A stretch of DNA of 64,000 bases from Talpa occidentalis (taxonomy: Eukaryota; Chordata; Mammalia; Eulipotyphla; Talpidae), in contig NW_023600993.1 of NCBI RefSeq assembly GCF_014898055.3, forward strand, positions 21,339,048 through 21,403,047, in the 5' to 3' direction. Below the pieces are notes generated by a model. The model was given only the letters and a program-made list of their open reading frames with translations, had not been told where the DNA came from and made no database searches. The position numbers were made by a program, and so were the translations under genes. Below are positions 21,716 through 32,610 of the stretch, in pieces. The first letter of the stretch is position 1, and the number at the start of each line of letters is the position of its first letter.

Positions 21716-24700
21716 CTAAATTTCCCCTTTTTGATAAGGATGCTGTCATATTGAATTAGAGCCTACTTAATGGCCCTGTTTTAACTTGATTACCTCTGTA
21801 AAACCCCTATTTCCAAATTCAGTACTCCTGAAGTACTGGAGGTTAGCATTTCAATATATCTTTGAGGAGAGTGTGTTCATCACCAACACATCGATTTTTA
21901 TTGATGTGTATTGAATTTCGAGTGTTTCAATCCACTTCATATGAAGTGCATTTGAGAAGTATCAAAGATTTTAACACATGCAGTGTTATTATCATTGTTA
22001 TTAGAATGGATAGTCATTTATTCACAAGGGAACCTGAACATGGAGTAGATTATATACTACTTTAATTTAAACAAAATGCAAAATGCACTTGGTAAATGAA
22101 TCTTTAGTCTTTAGGCTACTATTACATCTTTGCCTCAGTTTTTCTGCAGAAGAAAACTTTTGTAATTCTGTTTTCAATAAAGAATAATCAGTCCTAGAAA
22201 CAGGATTCACTTAGTGTTAATGAAATCTAAATGGAATGAGCTCATTTTGCCACTGTTAAATTAGGGATGTATCTATATATGAAGCCCCAACCACCACTGG
22301 GAATCATTGTGTTGCTTTTCCTGTCTTCAGAAAAAGATGACCATTCTGGTATAAATCTCAGAAATCAGAATAACCTTGAAAATGAATGTCTTAATTCTAT
22401 TTTGTTATGCCAGTTTCTAATAGCTAGAACCTTGGAAATCCTCGAAGCATAGAGCTCTTGCTTCTCGTACTGTGACATGGTAAACACAAGTATTAGATTG
22501 GCAAGCATGGTTTTTCTCTAATCAAATCAGAGTGGGAGAGAGGAAAAGTGTCTGAATGGGAATGAAATTCCCAGCAGTGGTTACAGCTGTTCTTGCAGTG
22601 GTGGGTGACTTACAACTCCAGACACTGAAACTTTTAATACAAACATGGGAAGACACTGCAGTCGATTTTGGCAATCCTGGGGATGGCTACATCTCAACAA
22701 TGTGGTTGTCACTTGGGAGGAGAGATTAATAGGTGGTAATAAGCTTAAAATCTCAGAAAACCCCACTGGAAAGCCTTATGATATGCTTGACTTGAACTAA
22801 TCCACAGGACTGAGGCCTGAGCTCAGATAACTCCTGAGTGGCTACCTTGCAGTTCATTTTCACAAACCTTCTAGATCGTATTAGTCGAGCAATATTTGAA
22901 GTGACAGAGGCAATGGTATTTAAGCTGTTCTATGTTGACCCTCATTTCCAGTCTCCTTGATGCTAGAGCTATTAGCAAAATGGCAGCTAGATTCAGGGAA
23001 TGCTGGTGTAGTTTATATATTAATGCCCTCCAAGAGAATATTGAAGCCATATTTTTGCCTGGCAGCTCTGCAATTCAGTGTTACTCCCCAGCCCCCTACC
23101 CCCCAGCAAGAATAAACTTGGCTCACAGATAGGTAAAAATGAAGCAATTCATCAATTCATATTCTCCCAACATCCTAGTGAGATACACAAGTATGAGGCG
23201 ACAGTACTAATTTGGTGGTGTTGCTTTGTAAAGTAAACGCTTCAGAACTGTATTTTGGAAAGAATGAGAAAAGTGATCTGTGGGTGGTCCTTGAGTGAGT
23301 GTGCATGACATTTTTTGTGTATCTTTTTTGCAAGAGCTGAGAGATTTTAATAGATAATATGGAATTCAATAGAAGCATCATCTAATAAGCGTGATGTGTG
23401 CTGTCATTGTTAATTCAAACATAATGAACAATGACTGAATAATCATGGCTGCTTCCAGAGGTCTGCCATATGCTCGTCTGGGATGATTGTTGCAGGAGGC
23501 CTCCTTAAATATGGATGCCACGAGCTAGCCAACAGCACTCCAAATAATCAGATTTTCTGCGGCTTGCAGAGTCTCATAGGGATTTTAGCTCTTTCAGTTA
23601 GTTAAATCATAAAAATGAAATCAGATTCTAAAGGGTTTTATGGATGTGTGTGCATTGGTGGAGAGAGAGGCATGGGAGATGAAGGGATGGAGGAAGGGAA
23701 GACAAAAGAGGAAAGAGTAAGAAACTCTAATGCTCTTTTTTTCCCCTAGGCCATTGACAACATAGTCTGAATTTGAAACAGTCTGTATACTACTCCTCCT
23801 TCCTCATCTGAGGATAAATTGACTATTGCTTTCTATAAAACTAGCATACTGGCCACATGCAGTATATTGAAGGGGACATTTCTCTTTGTATAACAATCTA
23901 CTGTCTAGTTAAAGTCGAAATTGCAATGTATTCTGATATGTAAGTAAAGCCAAACTGATCCTTCCTTTATAGTCCATAAAATTAGTTGATGTATTTAGCA
24001 CATTTATTGACTAGATTATACTTAGGCTGAATGAGCTGATGGACTGCAGAATTTGTCCTGATTTGCTCCGAAGGATTGAGTATATCATCTGGAGGAAGAC
24101 ACAGGAGAAAGTCCTCTTTTGAAGTAGGAAGGAAATCAGATTTGCATCACATTATATGCGCCTGAGTGTTAACTTTATTACTTATGGTCTTGAACAGGGC
24201 CCTGAAATTCTCAGAACTTCTCTCTTACTCATTGACAGGGTTGGGATAGGGAGAGAATTCTATCAGATTTTGTCAGTAAAGGATGAGCCTCCCCAGAATG
24301 TCCACAGCAAGTTTTTCCCGATATATGTTGCTCTGGCATGTGGCGCTAATTCCAGTGGAGGCCCTGTGGGTTGCAAGATAAAGTGTTACCCTTACCTTCA
24401 TGAAGGAAGATTACCCAGATTTAGAGTCAAATCTGCCCCCTTTGGGGTTTGTGAGATACCCCCGGCAGGGCAAACATCTAGCACATCTGCTTGTCATTTA
24501 AGTCACTTTCTCCTTGTCATTGACACCCCTCATCTCGCACCTGTTCCTTAGTCTGTTTCATTTACTCTACAATTTATAGTCATGTATTCCTCTATACATA
24601 TGTCATTAAGATTGTTCCATTTTTGCCCACTTAATCTGTTTGATGTTAATTTGTTAGCTTGACCAAACTGAGAAGTACCCAGAGAGGTAGGGGATTTACT

Positions 24701-24759
24701 CTAAATCCCTACATGAGGTAAGGTGCTTTGTGAACTATAAGGTACTCGGCCTGCTATTT
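21716..24759. other. SINE-free, largely unassigned sequence
   Basis: No interspersed repeat stands out in about 3 kb. It has well-mixed composition, TAAT-rich motifs around 23415-23450 and a purine-rich tract at 23656-23726 (ggaggaagggaagac). A 131-codon plus-strand ORF at 24156-24551 has no recognisable domain. Conserved non-coding elements could lie here, but that cannot be judged from one sequence. Confidence 0.4.
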
Positions 24760-24914
24760 CATGTACCATGTATGGTCTAGCAGCGCCAGTGTCACCTGGG
24801 AGCTGTGAATAATGCCAGGTGGCAGACCCAACCCCTAGTTTACTGAATTAGAATCTACATTTCAGTTAGCTCCCAAGGTGGTTCATATGCACAGTAGACT
24901 TTGAAAAGTGCTAT
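24760..24914. repeat. MER5-type hAT element relic
   Basis: Phrases tggtctagcagcgccagtg, tcacctgggagct, actgaattagaatctacatt and agactttgaaaagtgct follow the MER5A/B non-autonomous DNA transposon. Confidence 0.7.
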
Positions 24915-26081
24915 GTATAGATTAGTTTGGGTGTACTGTAAAAAGTATTATTCAAGAATAATACAACATCGAGAAACCTAATCTATTTCTTGAACATAAT
25001 ATTGTAATCTTTTTCAAAGAAGAGATTCATGACACATAAACAATCCCCTCCAAAAGAAGTCTGAACCAAAACCAAATCAAACATAAGATCGAGACACAAT
25101 ACCTACACCTGTCTTCAAGGTATGTCCTAGGACATTATCAGCATAAACACGCCAACTTTTATTTTAACCTTTCCATAGGATGAACCTCATTGAAAAGTAT
25201 GCCTATAAAAGTTCATAGCGATCTAAAAGTTTTGTTATATTAGTATATTTTAATGGTAAAGAAAGAAATACATTTAGAGATTTATGAGAGATTTTCATCC
25301 GGAAGTGTTGAAGTAGATTCTTTTATTATCCTCAATAACAAGAAGATTTACACCTAATCCTTGCAAATTCTGTAATTCATGCCTGTTATTACACTTTCTT
25401 TTTGTTGCATCAGCAGCAGCAACAGCACTATCTGGTAGGGTGTGATTGAAGTATCATGGAAAGTTTTAATAGCAAACAGATTTGAGAGATGCCAACATTT
25501 CCATTCATTTTCCAAAGAAGAGTTTGTTGATGCAGAACAAAGGGGTAATATGGGAAGAAACAATCATTAGTTATATTTTTAATCATGAGATGTTTTGGGA
25601 AATAAAAACCTATTTACTTTCTCTCATGACTTTGCTATCTAATCACTGAAATTTTATATTTTTAACAGATTTCAGGAGGTACAGTGAGTGAACAGCGACA
25701 ACACAGTCTGAAATAAATAAGCTTTGAAAGTAATTAACAAAAACCAACAAACTTGCATACTTAATCATTGATGAAAATCAGCATTTTTTAAAATATAAGA
25801 CTAAACCACAGGCACTACTCCCATTCTCTATCTATAAAACTGGTATAGAATTACAGACATACCAATGATTTTAGATGTTCATGTCTTCTTGAGAGAAAAT
25901 ATACACTGGAAACTTTTTGAGGTTTGAAATAACTTGTTTCAACTAATCAAATCTACAATATGTCTACAAGTTTGAACTCTTGCAGAATTTTGAATACCCT
26001 TCATATGAAATTTGTGTACATAGAATAGACAATTCCATTACTCTATTTCTTCCTCAAACACTGCTGCCCTCAAGGACCATT
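24915..26081. other. Non-coding AT-rich sequence, unassigned
   Basis: No gene or named repeat. Confidence 0.4.
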
Positions 26082-26099
26082 AGAAATGCTTTCATATGT

Positions 26100-26388
26100 G
26101 GGCCTCTCTGGTGGTGCAGGGGTTAAAGTCTCAGCTCTATCAAACTATTGCTAGCCACCATGGCATGCATTTGATCCCTGGCCAGGGAGCTAAGCCTCAT
26201 GGCACAGTAGACCTCTCATGTCTTGCCTGCTGCTCCCCTCAGCAGTGTATTTCAGTAGATCTGCCAGTTCTTCTCCCCAGTCTATCTCTGGTGAATCCTC
26301 TCAGCACCCCTATCTACTTCCCTACCCCTTCCCCCTAACCGTAGCCTACATCTCAGTTCTTACATGCACACATAAATCTTAAAAAAAA
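26100..26388 (+). mobile_element. tRNA-derived SINE, type B, perfect 18-bp duplication
   Basis: Starts ggcctctctggtggtgcag and ends cataaatctt plus a short A-run. Identical 18-bp direct repeats agaaatgctttcatatgt lie at 26082-26099 and 26389-26406, defining the insertion exactly. The middle has an extra pyrimidine-rich stretch (cttccctaccccttccccc). Confidence 0.96.
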
Positions 26389-26914
26389 AGAAATGCTTTC
26401 ATATGTAAGCAACAGTGCCACAAACAGAAGACATTTGATTGTTTCACAAACACAAGAAATCCAAAGCGGGGAGGGGATTGGTAGGTGCAGGGACTCAATG
26501 ATGTCATCGATGATGTCACATCCCGCTGTTCTTAGTAGGTGGTTATGGCCATCTACTTTCATTAGTTTATGAAATAATTATCACAGTGCTCATCATTGTA
26601 TCTTCACAACAGGAATCCTAGCATAGGGAAGTTATTAGGTAGCCAAAAGATCTCATCTCACTTTCTCTACTTTTATCAGACAGGAGTATTTTTACCAGAA
26701 CGTGTCCAAAAAACAATTCATCATGTCTTGTTGTCCCCCAGGTAGTCATTGCTTCTCAAAACAGCACTAAAGGCAGAAAAGTATCTGGGTTATTAGTTTC
26801 ATTAGAGGAAGGCCAGGGAGAGAAAGGGTGTGGGATGTTTGATGCCTGAGGTCAACAATCAAATTGGCTATGTTAGAGGCTTCTTAGTTGCTGTCCACTT
26901 GTCAAACTTAATGG

Positions 26915-27062
26915 GCATATGAGTCACTAAGATACTTGCTGGAATACAGGTTCTGACAGTAGGTCTAGGGTGGGGCCAGAGTTGGGACTGTTCATTCCCA
27001 AAAAGCTGTCATCATTAGGTCATACCAGTATCACTGGACAGTGGACCATAGTTTGAATAGCA
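26915..27062. repeat. MER5-type hAT element relic
   Basis: Matches MER5A order: gatacttgctggaatac, cagtaggtctagggtgggg, agctgtcatc, then ggaccatagtttgaatagca. Confidence 0.65.
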
Positions 27063-27869
27063 AAATTCTATATCATATCTGGTCTATCAATTTATATATA
27101 TTTTTGATCTCAATATAATTATGTCTATGTGTAATCTCATGCTTTAATTTCTTTCTTCTGTCATTTTCTGTGTGCAGTTCTGTTGGTTCTTTATCACTGT
27201 TATTTTCTCACTTGCCCCATAGGCACTTTTAATAAGAAAAGTGCATGTCAAGTGTTTAGCATAAATATTAGCTGTAAGCTCTTTTAACCTTCCCTTTTCA
27301 TTTTCTACCCTTGCTCATTTAATTGATGAAAGAGTATTTTTCCCCTTATTTTTCCTTCTTTTAAAATTGTACCTATAAAGGCAATTGTAAATACTTTAAC
27401 TGATAAATATAAGTTTAGTGCCAGGAATATCCCCAGGAAAATTAAAAAGCTCTGTTATGATTAAAAAAAAAACACAAACTAATATAGAATGATTTGTTGG
27501 GCACTTCTAATGTTGATACAAAGGCTGAGACTATATTTACTGAATTGTCACAGAATTCTCTATTCAATTGGTTACCTCTTTCTTTCCTAATTGACAGCAT
27601 TCACAGGAAATCAAGCACCATTTCTCACACAGTTTTGCTTTAATATTTTTTAATTATAAGTGTACACTAGAATATTTATAACTATATTGCACTGTCAATT
27701 TCCAGGATTTCATTTGCATGGAAGACTAAACAAACTTTATGGCATCACCTAGATATCATTTATACTCATAGTTTTACAAGACAGTATGTTTTCATCTGTA
27801 GCCAACCAATTTACATATGTACTTTTAAGAGTGCTATCTTTTATTACTCAAAGACAATTTATATGTAAC
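27063..27869. other. Non-coding AT-rich sequence
   Basis: No gene or named repeat. Confidence 0.4.
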
Positions 27870-28092
27870 AATCAGTAATACACAGTAGAACTTTTGGTGA
27901 TGATAAGACATTTTCCATCTCTGCACTTTCCTAATGTGGTAACCACTAGTCATATCTGACAACTGAGCACTAGAAAGTTGGCTAGACCAAATGAGAGATA
28001 GATTTTAAAATTTCATTTAATTTTAATTTACATTTACACTTAACTGGCCATTTGTGATTAGTGGCTACCATATTAGCAGACACCATTAGAAG
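27870..28092. repeat. DNA-transposon relic with internal inverted symmetry
   Basis: tggtaaccactagtca (27937-27952) and tgattagtggctacca (28055-28070) are near-perfect inverted repeats around an A/T-rich centre (taattttaatttacattt). Together with agtagaacttttggtgatga on the left, this follows a common mammalian non-autonomous DNA transposon whose name I do not assign. Confidence 0.7.
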
Positions 28093-30487
28093 CAATGAAA
28101 AGATGTGCTTGCTTGTTTGGTAATTGTTAATGATTGATTCTGAAGGCTACCATCTCTTGTATATAAGTATTATGTAAGATTCTACCTATTTTTTTAAATA
28201 GTAGAATTATGAAATACAAATGGGGTCAACCTAGCTAATTCTAGATATATAAATAGTAAGAAAATCCATAATTTTTGGCATAGTAGGACAGATAGAGATT
28301 GAAATTTTCTAATAGAAAAGAGCAAAGGGATAGGAGATATAATAATGTTTGAATATTAATTCTTTTGGAGACTTCATTGGATTTCATAGTTTTATGTCCT
28401 TCTGAATGAAAATTATTCCCATTTTACTAATATAGTGATCATCTAATTATTCATTTCCATGTCATGAATGTCCAACATGACTTTTCATTACTGTCATTAA
28501 CTCATCCATTTATTATGCATACTACACCAACTTTCAAAATGAATTGGATATGATTCATTCATGTCATCATTTTGCTTAAAAAAGTATTTGTCTGGATATT
28601 TATAAAAATTGAGTATGGTTTCTTACACAGTAAAAATTCCCATCTTTAAAAAAACTCTTAGTATTTATATGTTAATGTCACACCTGTCCTCATCTTATTT
28701 TTTTACCCTTAGTTTATATCGAAGCAGACTTTTTTCACTTACATCGTTATCTTGTATAAAGCTTCACAAGCTACCTGGAGCTCTTTCTGTAATAAGGTGG
28801 GATAAATATCTGCAATTAAAAGTAAATAAATATATTAAAATAAATTATAGTGTTTATTGACGGGCTAGAAATGTATACGCTCACACACTTATAGTCTTCT
28901 TGAATAAGTTTTGAAAATATGTAGTAAAATAATTTAAAATGTACATATCTTTGAGCTACACTTCTAGATTTTTCTCCTAAAGAGTCATATAATATAGAAA
29001 AATATAGGCAAATTCTTGTGCATTATATTTTTATTTATAACAGTTGTGTATACAATTTTGAAAATAGCGATTGCTCACTAATCACATATTGGCTAGATAA
29101 ATTATACTTGCAAAATTGGATGTTACATCTATTAAATGACAATAAATGTCATATTAAATGACATTGTCTATTAAATGACAATATAGAACTATGCTTATTG
29201 ACTCTACAATATCAGACATACTGATATTATATTAATTAAAAATCATGTTACAAAATAGTAGGTGAAGAGTAACATTGTTTGGATTAAAGTAGTATCTATA
29301 TTTTATTTGTACATTAAACATATGGCAACATTTTAATGGTGGTTATCCCTGTGTTATAGAATTAAGCATGACTTAAAATTTTTCCCTTAAATGTTAACAA
29401 TGTTTATATACAAGACTGATTTTCAGCTCATTTTTTCTTACAGCCCTTCCAGTGGCTAAAATGTGGACATATCTTCATATTATTTGAAAATTAGCTAATT
29501 TCCTGAACCCCTTCAGTGAAGGATACCCTGTCTTCCTTGGTCTCCTAGTTCCCATCCTCCTAGACTTCCTCTGTCACCCCGTGATTTAGCATCTAAAGTA
29601 ACCCCATCTCATGGGAAAAATCCAGAGTCTCCATTGTTTTTAATCAATGTCTGCTGAGGACTTGACCATGACACATTGAGTGAAAAAATATTTGAAAATT
29701 GCCCATATCTATTTCTATTTTTCATAGTACCTAGGTAAGCCATCTTTATTCTGCAGCAAAAATGAGCAACATCGTCTATTAGTTGCAGCTAGAGGCTATG
29801 TTGCAAGCTAAAGCAATTATTTTCCTACTTCTGTAAACCTACTCACTTTTCTTCCTGGGCAATTGAGAGAAGTTTCAAATGAAATCCTAACTGCACTGAA
29901 TCCCTTGACACCAAAAGATGAGGCAATGGTGATGCATGAAAGGTTGGAGAGCAGTCAGAATAAGGCAGGCCAGAGATTTTTCCACCATCTCTGTCATTGA
30001 CCTTCATGGAATGGGGGAATTAATATTATTTAAGAACTGGTTTGAAATTCCAGTTATCATTAATACCTTTATTTAAATATAGGTTCAATTTCACTTCACT
30101 TCTCTAGATCACAAACCTTTGATTTGATCTCTGGGTAGGAAGCAACCACAGGTGGCAGTACAGCTATTTCTTTTAAATGTACTAATCTGACACTTGGAAG
30201 TTTCCAAATGGAGATTGGGAGGAGAAAGTACATAGTTCATTCTCTTTAAATGTAATGTTTGCTTTATATATGGATGTGTTTGTATGTGTACATCCTAAGA
30301 CAGCAGTAAGAGGTTACCTCTAATGAAAGAAAAGCAATTAAGTAATCAGAAATCTATTAAAAAATAAAAACTCAAGGGAAAAACCTAGAAAAAGGTGCCT
30401 GTGGCCACATTGTACTTCAGGAGTTCCATTGACTTATGTGATCTTGGTCAAGTCATTCTCACCTACTCAATTTATTTCATTTAGAAA
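28093..30487. other. AT-rich non-coding sequence, unassigned
   Basis: No gene or clearly named repeat in 2.4 kb. It includes a small tandem motif at 29131-29180 (three copies of attaaatgaca). Confidence 0.4.
29131..29180. repeat. Small tandem repeat of attaaatgaca
   Basis: Three exact 11-bp copies start at 29131, 29153 and 29170, with spacers caat... between them, probably from local slippage. Confidence 0.8.
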
Positions 30488-30665
30488 AGAAGTTCTCAAA
30501 CTGTATGCTGCATCAGAATCCTCTGGAGGGATTGTTCATATCATTTTGGTGGACTTGGTAAGACTAGAGTTCCTGGTTCAGTAAGTCTGAGGTTGGATGA
30601 AAGGATATACATTGCTAACAAGTTCTGCTGATATTTCAGATCAGGGACCACAGTGAAAATCGCTG
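30488..30665. repeat. MER5A-type hAT element relic
   Basis: Near full-length order: gttctcaaactgtatgctgc, atcagaatcctctggaggg, ctggttcagtaagtctgagg, gctaacaagttctgctgat, cagggaccacagtgaaaat. Confidence 0.8.
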
Positions 30666-30704
30666 CATCAGTGACCTGTCTCCAGGGCCTACTACCATTA
30701 ACAT

Positions 30705-30822
30705 AAAGTGCAGTGATGTTCAGAGTGTGGATCAGTAACTGTGTGGTGGGGCCTAACTATCTGTGTTTTAACAAGTTCTGAAGGTGCTTTTCATGCATAC
30801 TCCAGTTTGAGAATGATGACTT
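30705..30822. repeat. Second MER5-type relic
   Basis: gtggggcctaactatctgtg, ttttaacaagttctgaagg, then ccagtttgagaatgatg. It lies 40 bp beyond the first MER5 relic, in the same apparent orientation. Confidence 0.65.
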
Positions 30823-30949
30823 AATGAAAGATCACCCAGCTCATTATTTTGTCCCTTAAGTCATGATTATATTACTATACACTACTTTGAGCTCTGGATT
30901 ATAATCCTGTATAGTAAAAATAAGCTAAATTGTAGAAATTCTTCCTTCC

Positions 30950-30999
30950 AAAAAAAAAAAAAAACCACCTTTTTTCCAAAAAAAAAAAAAAAAAAAAAA
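30950..30999. repeat. Paired A-runs
   Basis: A-runs at 30950-30964 and 30978-30999 are separated by ccaccttttttcc. They look like simple poly(A) tracts; no clear retrocopy lies upstream. Confidence 0.8.
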
Positions 31000-31021
31000 G
31001 CTGTGTTATTTATGTTGGAAA

Positions 31022-31440
31022 TAACAGGAACTCTCTCAAACAAGGATGTTTATTAGCTCACATAACTAGAAATCCAGTTGAATGCAAGACACAGGTATAA
31101 TTGATAGTTGAACATTTTCAGAGAAAGAGGACTGCCCATTTCATTGCTCTGCTATATTTCCAAGCGTGCAACCAGTGGCTTTTTAGGATACTTATTTCCT
31201 TATTCATTTCAATTAAAGGGAAAGAAAAGTAGGCCTTCCCAAACTTGTCACTGACTCTCCTGGGTCACGTTATTTGCAGAATGACTGTAGTCTCTGGCTA
31301 AGACTGACCAAGATCTACCTTGGACCTAGTGATGGTCTCCACTGTCAAAATCACACGAGGAAGTGGTGCATACCTGAAAAAACTCAGTTTCACAATAAGA
31401 AGAAAGAATATGTGGGATTGAGCAGAGTAAGCACATAGCA
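31022..31440. repeat. Probable ancient interspersed repeat, unnamed
   Basis: The course ggatgtttattagctcac, ctagaaatccagttg, tcattgctctgctatattt and ctctcctgggtcacgtt resembles a diverged medium-reiterated mammalian repeat. I cannot assign a family. Confidence 0.35.
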
Positions 31441-31499
31441 GTGGATGTCCAGGTGTCATCTAGAGAGATCACTGTGGTGGTGGAAATCTATTGTTTCTT

Positions 31500-31767
31500 T
31501 TCTTTTTCTTTTTAAAGATATATCTTTATTTATGCATGTAAGAACTGGGGTATAGGCTGGAGGGGGTGGAGTCACCAGAGACAGAGTGGGGAGCAGAACA
31601 GGTGGATCTACTGAAATATACTGCTGAAGGGAGCAGTGGGCAAGACAGGAGAGTTCTGCTGCACCATGTGGGTCAGCTCCTTGTCCTGGGATCGAACTAG
31701 TGCTGCAGTGGCTGCAGATAGCTTGATAGCACGGACTTTAACACTTGTACCACCAGGGAGGCCCAGA
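31500..31767 (-). mobile_element. tRNA-derived SINE, type B
   Basis: Perfect 16-bp target duplication aaatctattgtttctt at 31484-31499 and 31768-31783. Body shortened near the tail end (ggctggagggggtggag). Head caccagggaggccc intact. Confidence 0.95.
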
Positions 31768-31783
31768 AAATCTATTGTTTCTT

Positions 31784-32439
31784 GATACAATTTAAAACAA
31801 AATACAAATGCACAATTTAAAACAAAAATCACCATTATATAAAAGTGAATGGATTATGTATTTTAAGATGAATATCACTATTTTCTTTACAATAGAAGTT
31901 ATTATCAGTTGAAATATTCTCGACTTCTATAGCATCTCATTACTCTGAGCCTAGGATCCCACATACAAGGCTCATCTCCAGGCACACAACTGTGTACAGG
32001 GAGCATGTTTATGAAGTGCAGGGAACACTGATAGGAAAATGGAAAATAATTACAGTAGAGAGAAGACGTATAGGCTAGTCGCTGTTATAAGCATTGGAAC
32101 AGGGAAACTCTAGGAAATTCTATGTGATACAGTGCCTCAGAGTTGTCCTACCTGAGTGAGGAGCTGAAAAATTTATGCCCCAGTGCCTTTGATCTACTTG
32201 TCGAAGGCTTATCCCATGGGTGCTTATTCTCTTATATTTGGGGGTTACTGTGTACACAGGTAGAAGGACCATAGAGTTCCTGGCAAACAAACCTTGGTCC
32301 AGAGATAAAGGTTCTGCAGTTGGATCACAACATCAAATGACATGGTGGGATCAGAGAGATGAGGAGGGCTCTGACAGTGTCTGTTAAATCACATATACAC
32401 AGATTCACAGGATATACACATACACTAGTGACACTTTTT
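31784..32439. other. Non-coding sequence, unassigned
   Basis: No gene or named repeat. Confidence 0.4.
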
Positions 32440-32610
32440 GCGTGTATGATAGTTGCTGTTATGATCCCCATTCAGCAAATGAGGAAGCTGAGGCACAAGG
32501 AAAGGAAGAAATTTGTTCAAAGTCACAGAGGTGATAAATGCACAGGGGCATTCAATCAGGTGCATGATGCCTGGGCTTCGCCTCTTAATCACTATATTAT
32601 TGGAATAAGA
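32440..32610 (-). repeat. MIR SINE relic (antisense)
   Basis: Clear antisense MIR: gatccccattcagcaaatga, ggaagctgaggcacaagg, ttcaaagtcacagagg, ctgggcttcgcctcttaatc. Confidence 0.88.

Noticed and set aside
24156..24551. 131-codon plus-strand ORF in a repeat-poor region
   Set aside because: No recognisable domain, no splice or promoter context and unremarkable composition. ORFs of this length arise by chance in 64 kb. A database search with a strong homologue would reverse this.
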